Below are positions 1 through 5,808 of a stretch of 6,724 nucleotides of DNA, piece by piece (positions within the stretch are counted from its first letter, which is position 1; each line of letters starts with the position of its first letter). Under the pieces are notes generated by a model. The model was not told the origin of the DNA and searched no databases. It was given only the letters and a program-made list of their open reading frames with translations. The stretch comes from Gammaproteobacteria bacterium (lineage in GTDB: Bacteria > Pseudomonadota > Gammaproteobacteria > Natronospirales > REEB76): positions 1 to 6,724 of the forward strand of contig DAHVFI010000026.1 of NCBI GenBank assembly GCA_027317045.1, written 5' to 3'. The translations under genes and the position numbers were made by a program.

Positions 1-1
1 C

Positions 2-334
2 TTCTTCCGCAAGTACGGTCTGGGTCCGCTCATCGGTACGCGCACCTGGGGCGGAGTGCGCGGCATCCGTGGTTACTGGCCGCTGTTGGACAATGGCTAC
101 ATCACCATCCCCGAGAGCACCCTCTACGGGCTGGATTCCCAGTGGGTCATCGAAAACCACGGCGTGGAACCGGATATGAAAGTGGATAACCTGCCGGAGG
201 ATGTGATGCGTGGCTACGACGCACAGCTGCATACGGCTGTGGATTACCTGATGGGCAAGATCAAGGCGCATCCGTTGAATCTGCCGCCACCCCCGCCGTT
301 GATTCCGGCCTACCCGCCACCGGGCCACGAATAA
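2..334 (+). CDS. Tricorn-type S41 peptidase, C-terminal fragment
   Basis: This is the last 110 codons of a gene whose start lies left of the window; the reading frame is open from position 2 and ends with TAA at 332-334. The fragment opens with FFRKYGLGPLIGTRTWGG and continues through a GYITIPE strand and a VIENHGVEPD segment. These are characteristic of the C-terminal serine-protease core domain of tricorn protease homologues (family S41), which degrade peptides. The Glu in the ENHGVEPD stretch is probably the family's catalytic-tetrad Glu, by recall of the family pattern. The Ser and His of the active site would lie upstream and cannot be seen. The protein ends in a proline-rich tail (five consecutive Pro, then three more within the last 20 residues), a common way for these proteins to end. 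A strong terminator follows 26 bases after the stop, so the gene is transcriptionally separate from the operon to its right. Family assignment is firm; the substrate is unknown. Confidence 0.88.
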   Translation, partial: FFRKYGLGPLIGTRTWGGVRGIRGYWPLLDNGYITIPESTLYGLDSQWVIENHGVEPDMKVDNLPEDVMRGYDAQLHTAVDYLMGKIKAHPLNLPPPPPLIPAYPPPGHE

Positions 335-360
335 CACGCCGGAACGCCTTGCTGAAATTC

Positions 361-387
361 GCGGCGGCCTTAAGGCCGCCGCTTTTT
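361..387 (+). terminator. Rho-independent terminator of the peptidase gene
   Basis: A perfect 9-bp stem (GCGGCGGCC paired with GGCCGCCGC) closed by a TTAA loop occupies 361-382 and is followed at once by five T residues (383-387). The hairpin sits 26 bases after the peptidase stop codon. On the minus strand the stem is followed by GAATTT rather than a T-run, so it would be a poor terminator for the converging RHH gene, although the hairpin itself is symmetric. Confidence 0.92.
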
Positions 388-412
388 AGGTGTGGTCACT
401 ACAGCGTGGAAC

Positions 413-425
413 CCCGATGATCGGG
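413..425. repeat. Short dyad CCCGAT-G-ATCGGG
   Basis: A perfect 6-bp inverted repeat around a single G lies just beyond the 3' end of the minus-strand RHH gene, 4 bases from its stop codon. As RNA it would form a 5-bp stem with a 3-base loop. Read on the minus strand it is followed by GTTCCACGC, with no T-run, so it is not a canonical intrinsic terminator. It might stabilise the 3' end of the RHH transcript, or it may be chance. Confidence 0.35.
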
Positions 426-429
426 ACGT

Positions 430-624
430 CTAACGATCCTTGGCGGCGGTTCCTTCTTCCGGCTTCCAAGGGCGCCCTTGGCGTTGTTCTATATAGTCGC
501 GAATCAGCTTGCGCACCATCTGCGATGGGGTGACATCCGCTTCGGTGCAGAGCCGTTCGAACACGGCTTTCTTGCGCGGATCAATTAGGATCGTGAGCCG
601 GGCGGTGCGATTTTCGGCCAACAT
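430..624 (-). CDS. Small ribbon-helix-helix (CopG/Arc-type) DNA-binding protein
   Basis: A 64-residue protein starting at ATG (complement of 622-624) and ending at TAG (complement of 430-432). The fold can be read directly. A beta-strand ARLTILID (residues 8-15) has alternating hydrophobic and polar residues. It is followed by helix A, PRKKAVFERLCTEAD (16-30), the VTPS turn (31-34), and helix B, QMVRKLIRDYIEQR (35-48). This is the classic RHH order. Such proteins dimerise through the strands, which insert into the major groove; R9, T11 and L13 would be the groove-facing side chains. A charged tail (residues 49-64) has no recognisable effector domain. The gene is transcribed divergently from the hyf-like operon and its promoter overlaps that operon's promoter. 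Autoregulation and control of the operon are therefore plausible, by inference. No toxin gene adjoins it, so a toxin-antitoxin antitoxin is less likely though not excluded. The Shine-Dalgarno sequence is weak. Confidence 0.82.
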   Translation of the reverse strand: MLAENRTARLTILIDPRKKAVFERLCTEADVTPSQMVRKLIRDYIEQRQGRPWKPEEGTAAKDR

Positions 625-639
625 AGTATGTGTCTTTGA

Positions 640-668
640 TTAACATTTACATCGTGTAGAATGATAAT
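640..668 (+). promoter_or_regulatory. Predicted sigma70-like promoter of the hyf-like operon
   Basis: TTAACA at 640-645 (5 of 6 to TTGACA) and GATAAT at 663-668 (5 of 6 to TATAAT) are separated by exactly 17 bases. Transcription would start near 675, about 54 bases before the hyfB ATG. The element overlaps the divergent RHH promoter along most of its length, and the two -10 boxes share base 663, so the two promoters could hardly be occupied by RNA polymerase at the same time. Confidence 0.6.
644..663. promoter_or_regulatory. Imperfect inverted repeat, candidate operator
   Basis: The arms are CATT-TACA (644-651) and TGTA-g-AATG (655-663), separated by TCG, giving an 8-bp dyad with one unpaired G. 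The repeat covers the spacer of the forward promoter and all of the reverse -10 box. A dimeric or tetrameric RHH protein bound here would block both promoters. It is the best operator candidate in the intergenic region, but no binding evidence is available and short dyads in AT-rich DNA do arise by chance. Confidence 0.42.
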
Positions 669-686
669 TTAATATGCATTTGTCAA
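658..686 (-). promoter_or_regulatory. Predicted sigma70-like promoter of the RHH gene
   Basis: On the minus strand a perfect TTGACA (complement of 681-686) is followed after 17 bases by CATTCT (complement of 658-663). The -35 is consensus but the -10 is weak, with 3 of 6 matches including the key A2 and T6. Transcription would begin near position 651 and give a leader of about 25-30 bases before the ATG at 624. A strong -35 with a weak -10 is typical of a promoter that depends on regulation, but no start site has been measured. Confidence 0.5.
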
Positions 687-728
687 GCCCGACGTCAGTG
701 TTTGCCGGGCACGGTTCCCCCTAGGTAT

Positions 729-2732
729 ATGACGGGCCACCCCACAGATCTCATCAGCGTCACCGCGCTGGCTTGCGGCTGGTTGGCAATTGGCCTGCTG
801 GGATTCATCCGCCCCCGCAGTACGGGTTGGGTGGCCCACGGACTGTTTCCGCTGGGCGCGGTGCTGGGCATTGCCGTCACCGCGCTCGCGCTGGTCGCAC
901 TGGTTCAGCCTGCTGAGACGTTGATCCTGCCGTTGGGCCTTCCGGATCTGCACTTTCAGTTGCGGCTTGATGCCCTATCGGCGGTATTCTTGTTGCTGAT
1001 CGGCGCCACCGCAGCGGGGATCTCGATTTTTTCCGCCGGTTATTTCCGCTCCGGGGAGGGCGCCGCGCCGGGATTGCTGTGCCTGCAATATCATCTTTTT
1101 CTGGCCAGCATGGTCGTGGTCGTCATAGCCGATGATGCCTACCTGTTCATGGTGGCCTGGGAAACCATGGCGCTGTCATCCTACTTTCTGGTCACCACAC
1201 AGCACCGCCTGCCGGAAATCCGCCGCGCGGGTTTTATTTATCTGCTGATCGCACATCTGGGTGCCATCGGTCTTCTGTTGTGCTTCGGTGTGATGCAGGG
1301 CGGCAACTGGCAATTCACCTTTGAAGCCATGCGCGCGGCGCAGCTCACTCCCGTCTGGGCGAGCGCCGCATTCTTTCTGGCGCTGCTCGGATTCGGCGCC
1401 AAGGCGGGGCTCGTGCCCCTGCACGTGTGGCTGCCCGAAGCCCACCCCGCCGCGCCTTCGCCGGTTTCCGCGCTCATGAGCGGCGTGATGCTGGAGATCG
1501 CCGTGTACGGCGTGCTGCGCATCACCTTTGATTTGCTGCACATGCAATTATGGTGGTGGGGACTGGTGACGCTGGGCTTGGGGCTGTTCACCTCGCTCTT
1601 CGGCGTGGTGTTCGCCGCCGTGCAGACCGACATGAAGCGTCTGCTGGCGTATTCCTCCATCGAGAACATCGGCATCATCTTTCTGGGTGTCGGTCTGACC
1701 GTCATTTTCCACGCATTCCACATGCCCTTACTCGCGGCCCTGGCCCTGGCGGCCACTCTCTATCACTGCCTCAATCATGCGTTCTCCAAAAGCCTGCTGT
1801 TCCTGAGTACCGGCTCAGTGCTGCATGCCACCAGGGAGCGCAGCCTTGGCAAGTTGGGCGGCCTGATTCACCGCATGCCGTGGGTGGCGTGGCTGGCGCT
1901 GGTGGGCACACTCGCCATCGCCGGTCTGCCGCCCTTGAACGGCTTCGTCTCGGAGTGGCTGCTGCTGCAAGCCTTCCTGTTCACACCGGACCTGCCGCAC
2001 AGCTACATCAACATGCTCCTGCCCATGGGGGCCGCGGCGCTGGCACTGGTGGCCGCTCTCGCCGCCTACGTGATGGTCAAATTCTACGGTGTGATTTTCC
2101 TGGGTCAGCCGCGCGAAAGCAGCCTGAGCGAAGCGCAGGATTGCGGGCGTCTGGAGCGCATTGGTTTATTGTGGCTGGCAGCGGGGTGTGTGCTGCTCGG
2201 CATCTTCCCCGTGCCGCTGCTGGCTCTGCTGAATGGCGTCAGCCGGGAGCTGCTGGGAGCGTCGCTCGGCAGTCAGTTGCAGCACTGGTGGCTGCTCGCG
2301 CCCATCGCACCCGAGCGGGCTTCGTATAGCCCGGTGGTGTTCATGTTGAGTACCGTGGTGCTGGTGGCCGTGGTGGTGCTCGGCGTGCGTCTGTTCTACC
2401 ACGGCAGAGTCCGCAAAGCGTCCCCCTGGGGATGCGGTTTTCCGCTGCTGACGCCGCGCATGCAGGATACGGCCGAGGGTTTTGGTCAGCCGATCCGCCA
2501 GATTTTCGAACCGCTCTTCCGCATGCGGCGTGAGCTGCCTTCGCCGTTCGATACCTCTCCTCATTACCGCGTGCAGGTGGAAGATCATTTCTGGTACACG
2601 TTGTACATGCCCATCGCCGGCTGGGTGCGGCGCATATCCAGTCTGGCAAGCGAAGTTCAGCAAGGCCGCATTTCCGTGTATCTGCTCTACAGCTTCCTCA
2701 CCCTCGTGGCCTTGCTGGCCTTCGCGCTGTGA
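729..2732 (+). CDS. hyfB: Hydrogenase-4-like subunit B, NuoL-type antiporter-like subunit
   Basis: A 667-residue, highly hydrophobic inner-membrane protein of the complex I NuoL/M/N / Mrp antiporter family, close in length to E. coli HyfB (about 670). It should form an ion-translocating channel unit of the membrane arm. Key family residues are visible: E145 in WETMALSSYF (the transmembrane-5 Glu position), K225 in GAKAGLVPLHVWLPEAHPAA (the broken-helix 7 Lys), K303 in DMKRLLAYSS, and K354 in HAFSKSLLFL. After the antiporter core, a hydrophilic region beginning near WGCGFP (567-572) leads to a final membrane helix at about 649-667; a long C-terminal extension of this kind is typical of HyfB/HycC. 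I chose ATG 729, which has only a weak AGG (723-725) upstream. An in-frame TTG at 702 would add 9 residues but has no Shine-Dalgarno. It is the first gene of the operon, and its stop overlaps the hyfC start by 4 bases. The ferredoxin-like hyfA that precedes hyfB in E. coli is absent here. Confidence 0.92.
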   Translation: MTGHPTDLISVTALACGWLAIGLLGFIRPRSTGWVAHGLFPLGAVLGIAVTALALVALVQPAETLILPLGLPDLHFQLRLDALSAVFLLLIGATAAGISIFSAGYFRSGEGAAPGLLCLQYHLFLASMVVVVIADDAYLFMVAWETMALSSYFLVTTQHRLPEIRRAGFIYLLIAHLGAIGLLLCFGVMQGGNWQFTFEAMRAAQLTPVWASAAFFLALLGFGAKAGLVPLHVWLPEAHPAAPSPVSALMSGVMLEIAVYGVLRITFDLLHMQLWWWGLVTLGLGLFTSLFGVVFAAVQTDMKRLLAYSSIENIGIIFLGVGLTVIFHAFHMPLLAALALAATLYHCLNHAFSKSLLFLSTGSVLHATRERSLGKLGGLIHRMPWVAWLALVGTLAIAGLPPLNGFVSEWLLLQAFLFTPDLPHSYINMLLPMGAAALALVAALAAYVMVKFYGVIFLGQPRESSLSEAQDCGRLERIGLLWLAAGCVLLGIFPVPLLALLNGVSRELLGASLGSQLQHWWLLAPIAPERASYSPVVFMLSTVVLVAVVVLGVRLFYHGRVRKASPWGCGFPLLTPRMQDTAEGFGQPIRQIFEPLFRMRRELPSPFDTSPHYRVQVEDHFWYTLYMPIAGWVRRISSLASEVQQGRISVYLLYSFLTLVALLAFAL

Positions 2733-3679
2733 ACAGCGTGACGCTCATTACGCAGCTTACCGAGGTCATCCTCGCGGTAGTTGCGGCTCCGTTACTCATG
2801 GGTTGGGTCAATCAATGCCGGGCCTGGCTGCAGAACCGGCGCGGCCCGGGTGTGCTGCAACCCTACCGGCAGATACGCAAGCTGTTCCACAAGGACGCGG
2901 TAATCGCCGCGAATGCCTCGCCGCTGTTCCGGCTGGTGCCTTACGTGCAGTTCGCCGCCATGTGCCTGGCCGCGGCCATCATCCCTTCCCTGTGGACCGG
3001 CCTGCCGTTCGCGGTCGCGGCCGACACCATCGCATTGGTGGGCCTGTTCGCCACGGCGCGGGTGTTTCTGGCGCTCGCCGCCATGGACATCGGCACGGCC
3101 TTCGGTTCCATGGGGGCGCGCCGCGAAATGCTGGTGGGGTTTCTCGCCGAACCGGCCCTGCTGATGGTGTTCTTCACCGCCTCGCTGATCTCCCACAGCA
3201 CCTCGTTGCCTACCATCGTCGAGACACTCGCGCAGGGCCGTCTTGCGATTTACCCGAGTCTGGCCTTCGCCGGCGTCGCGTTCCTGATGGTGCTGCTGGC
3301 CGAGAACGCCCGCATCCCGGTGGATAATCCCGCCACCCACCTGGAACTCACCATGATCCACGAGGCCACGGTGCTGGAATACTCGGCGCGGCATCTCGCA
3401 CTCATCGAATGGTCCGTGGCGCTCAAGCTCTTCAACTACACCTGCATCGGTCTGGCCCTGTTCTTCCCCTGGGGACTGGCGGCAGACACACACAGTCTTC
3501 AGGACTTGCTGCTGGCCATGCCGATTACCGGCGTCAAACTCCTGGTCGCCGGCTTCGGTCTGGCCCTGATCGAAAGCCTGAACACGAAGATGCGCATCTT
3601 CCGCGCCCCCGAGTTCCTGACGACGGCGTTCCTGCTGGCAGTGCTGGGACTGCTGGTACACCTGCTGCTGGGAAGCTGA
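2729..3679 (+). CDS. hyfC: Hydrogenase-4-like subunit C, NuoH/HycD-type membrane subunit
   Basis: A 316-residue multi-pass membrane protein of the NuoH/HycD/HyfC family. It anchors the hydrophilic arm to the membrane arm and carries part of the charge path between the redox site and the antiporter-like subunits. Diagnostic segments are RRGPGVLQPY (37-46), corresponding to the R-x-GP-N/G loop of NuoH, and ENARIPVDNPATHLELTMIHE beginning at E192, a near-signature of HycD/HyfC proteins with conserved acidic residues. Length matches the family (about 300-325). The start is GTG, whose last two bases form part of the hyfB TGA stop, so translation is probably coupled; no separate Shine-Dalgarno is evident. 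An alternative in-frame GTG three codons later would change little. In E. coli hyfD comes next, but here the next gene is hyfE. Confidence 0.93.
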   Translation: MNSVTLITQLTEVILAVVAAPLLMGWVNQCRAWLQNRRGPGVLQPYRQIRKLFHKDAVIAANASPLFRLVPYVQFAAMCLAAAIIPSLWTGLPFAVAADTIALVGLFATARVFLALAAMDIGTAFGSMGARREMLVGFLAEPALLMVFFTASLISHSTSLPTIVETLAQGRLAIYPSLAFAGVAFLMVLLAENARIPVDNPATHLELTMIHEATVLEYSARHLALIEWSVALKLFNYTCIGLALFFPWGLAADTHSLQDLLLAMPITGVKLLVAGFGLALIESLNTKMRIFRAPEFLTTAFLLAVLGLLVHLLLGS

Positions 3680-3683
3680 AGTT

Positions 3684-4349
3684 ATGCCGACCCTGGCGTT
3701 CTCCTCGCAACTGATCAATCTGTGCGCCGCGCTGCTGTTGTTGCTGTCCTTTGCCATGCTGTCACAACGGCGCGTGCTGACCCTCGTGGATCTGTTCGCC
3801 ATGCAGGGGGGCACGCTGTTCGTCTCCATCATCGTGGTGGCGTGGAGCACCGGCCAGCCGCATCTCTACTATTCCGCGGCCCTGACGCTGATCCTCAAGG
3901 TGATCCTGCTGCCGCTGATCCTGCATCGCCTGATTCGCCGCCTCGGCGCTCAATGGGAGAGCGAAACGCTGCTGAATACACCCATCACCATGCTGGCGGG
4001 ACTGCTGCTGGTGATCTTCGCCTTCACGCTGGCACAGCCGATCTCACAGCTCGCCAACACCGTCGCGCGCGGCACCCTCGGCATCGCGCTCGCCGTCGTG
4101 ATGCTGGCTTTCCTCATGATGATTACGCGGCGCAAGGCGGTGACCCAGGTCATCGGCTTCCTGGCCATGGAAAACGGGCTGTTCTTCGCGGCTACCAGCG
4201 CCACCTACGGCATGCCCATGGTGGTGGAACTCGGCGTGGCCCTGGATGTGCTCGTGAGCATGGTGATCCTCGGCATCTTTTTCTTCCACATTCGCGAGCA
4301 GTTCGACAGTCTCGATCTGCACAACATGGAATCGCTCAAAGAGGACTGA
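3684..4349 (+). CDS. hyfE: Hydrogenase-4-like subunit E, NuoK-type membrane subunit
   Basis: A 221-residue membrane protein matching HyfE (about 216 residues in E. coli), a component of hydrogenase-4 and related complexes that has no counterpart in formate hydrogenlyase-1. Its C-terminal half resembles NuoK. Acidic residues lie in the membrane segments AMENGLFF (E163) and MPMVVELGVALDVLV (E182), which correspond in kind to the two membrane Glu residues of NuoK that line the central ion path. The N-terminal half adds about three further hydrophobic segments, and the protein ends in a short charged tail (from about residue 203). The start ATG lies 4 bases after the hyfC stop. The Shine-Dalgarno GGAAG at 3671-3675 is inside the end of hyfC, 8 bases upstream. 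One base separates its stop from hyfF. Identity is firm. Confidence 0.92.
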   Translation: MPTLAFSSQLINLCAALLLLLSFAMLSQRRVLTLVDLFAMQGGTLFVSIIVVAWSTGQPHLYYSAALTLILKVILLPLILHRLIRRLGAQWESETLLNTPITMLAGLLLVIFAFTLAQPISQLANTVARGTLGIALAVVMLAFLMMITRRKAVTQVIGFLAMENGLFFAATSATYGMPMVVELGVALDVLVSMVILGIFFFHIREQFDSLDLHNMESLKED

Positions 4350-4350
4350 C

Positions 4351-5802
4351 ATGGAACTTCTCATGCTTCTCGGTCTTCCGCTGCTCGGCAGCCTGCTGCT
4401 GGCACTCATCGGCCGGCGCGAATGGGCGCCTGAGGCGAACGTGCTGATGAGCGCAGGCACCTTCGCGGCCGGTGTATGGCTCACCGCACACGTAATCGCG
4501 CACGGACCGATGCTGGTATGGCATGAACAATTCTTCATCGATCCGTTCAACGTCTTCCTGGTGATCCTGACCTCTTTTATCGGGCTCACGACCTCGCTGT
4601 TTTCGCGCCCTTACCTGCGCACCGAGGAGCAGCACGGGCGACTCAACCGCGGCCAACTGCGCCTCTACCACAGCATGTTCCAGCTGTTCATATTCACCAT
4701 GCTGTTGGCGCTCACTACCAATAACATGGGCATCCTGTGGGTGTCCATGGAAGCCGCCACCCTCACCACCGTACTGCTGGTGTCGTTGTACCGCACGCCG
4801 GCAAGCATCGAAGCGGCGTGGAAGTATTTCATCCTCTGCGGTGTCGGTCTCGCCCAGGCATTATTCGGCACGATACTTTTATATTTCGCGGCGGAGAAGG
4901 TACTCGGCAACGCGGGCTCCACAGCGCTGCTGTGGACCCATCTGAACGAAGTCAAAGGCCAGCTGGAACCGACGGTGCTGTCACTCGCCTTCGTGTTCAT
5001 GCTGGTGGGTTACGGCACCAAGGTGGGCCTCGCGCCGCTGCATAACTGGCTGCCGGACGCCCACGCCGAGGGTCCAACCCCGGTATCCGCGGTGCTCTCG
5101 GGTCTGCTGCTCAACGTGGCCCTGTACGCGGTGGTGCGCTGCAAGGTGCTGGTGGAAGGTTCGGTGCGCTCGGATCTGGCCGGGAACCTGATGATGGGCT
5201 TCGGCCTGCTGTCGCTGGTACTGGCCGCGTTCCTGCTGTGGCGCCAGAAAGACATCAAACGGCTGTTCGCCTATTCCTCCATCGAACACATGGGCATCGC
5301 CACGTTCGCCTTCGGCATGGGCGGGCCGGTGGCGAACTTCGCCGCCCTGTTGCACATGACGGTGCACTCCCTTACCAAATCCTCCCTGTTCTTCACGGTA
5401 GGCCATGCCACCCAGAAGGCGGGCACCCAGGTCATGGACAAAATCCGCGGCCTCATCACCAGCAACCCGACGGTGGGCTGGGGGCTGATGCTCGGTACGC
5501 TCGCGATCCTGGGAATGCCGCCGTTCGGCGTGTTCACCAGCGAGTTCCTGATCCTGATCACCGCCATGCGCGAACATCCCTGGGCCACCCCGATCCTGCT
5601 GCTCGGCCTCGGGGTCGCCTTCGGCGCAATCTTCTCGCGCGTGCAGGCCATGGTCTTCGGTGAACCCAGCCTGCCACGCCTGCCCCATCCGCCGGCCCTG
5701 GTGCCGGTGTTCGCACAACTCGCCCTGGTGCTGATGCTCGGCCTGTACATTCCACCCCACCTCGCGGCTTGGTACCGCGAGGCCGCGCGTTTGATTGGAT
5801 AG
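4351..5802 (+). CDS. hyfF: Hydrogenase-4-like subunit F, NuoM/N-type antiporter-like subunit
   Basis: A 483-residue polytopic membrane protein, the second antiporter-like subunit of the complex. It has the full proton-translocation set at the expected places: E134 in VSMEAATLTT, K224 in YGTKVGLAPLHNWLPDAHAEGP, K303 in DIKRLFAYSS, and K343 in HSLTKSSLFF. The SSIEHMGI motif and the HAEGPTPVSAVLSGLLLN stretch are characteristic of HyfF rather than HyfD or NuoN. Unlike HyfB it has no long C-terminal extension and ends soon after the last hydrophobic segment. The start ATG is preceded by a clear GAGGA (4341-4345) with a 5-base gap, and one base separates it from the hyfE stop. It is probably HyfF because it directly follows hyfE and precedes the large subunit, as in E. 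coli. Confidence 0.92.
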   Translation: MELLMLLGLPLLGSLLLALIGRREWAPEANVLMSAGTFAAGVWLTAHVIAHGPMLVWHEQFFIDPFNVFLVILTSFIGLTTSLFSRPYLRTEEQHGRLNRGQLRLYHSMFQLFIFTMLLALTTNNMGILWVSMEAATLTTVLLVSLYRTPASIEAAWKYFILCGVGLAQALFGTILLYFAAEKVLGNAGSTALLWTHLNEVKGQLEPTVLSLAFVFMLVGYGTKVGLAPLHNWLPDAHAEGPTPVSAVLSGLLLNVALYAVVRCKVLVEGSVRSDLAGNLMMGFGLLSLVLAAFLLWRQKDIKRLFAYSSIEHMGIATFAFGMGGPVANFAALLHMTVHSLTKSSLFFTVGHATQKAGTQVMDKIRGLITSNPTVGWGLMLGTLAILGMPPFGVFTSEFLILITAMREHPWATPILLLGLGVAFGAIFSRVQAMVFGEPSLPRLPHPPALVPVFAQLALVLMLGLYIPPHLAAWYREAARLIG

Positions 5803-5808
5803 TCACCC

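Noticed and set aside
361..382. Palindrome as a recombination or protein-binding site
   Set aside because: The GC-rich perfect stem followed directly by five T residues, just after a stop codon, is fully explained as an intrinsic terminator.
687..710. Leader hairpin GCCCG/CGGGC as an attenuator or riboswitch
   Set aside because: Only a 5-bp stem with a 14-base loop and no T-run or conserved aptamer features; too weak to call.
1550..2329. Plus-strand frame of 259 codons inside hyfB, and a similar one at 2482-3327
   Set aside because: They are out-of-frame readings of hyfB and hyfC, rich in Arg, Ala, Gly and His, with no domain signal.
2792..3850. Long open frame on the minus strand (352 codons), and other antisense frames inside the operon such as 4981-5760 and 1238-1756
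   Set aside because: Their translations are Gln/Arg/His-rich low-complexity products of GC-rich opposite-strand reading, with no recognisable domain, and they fully overlap well-identified genes.
729..5802. Part of an NADH:quinone oxidoreductase (nuo) operon, an Mrp antiporter, or a DabAB inorganic-carbon pump
   Set aside because: The gene order B-C-E-F-G with a HyfE protein and a HycD-type signature in HyfC is specific to hydrogenase-4-related complexes. No NuoA/J, MrpB-G or DabA-type gene is present.
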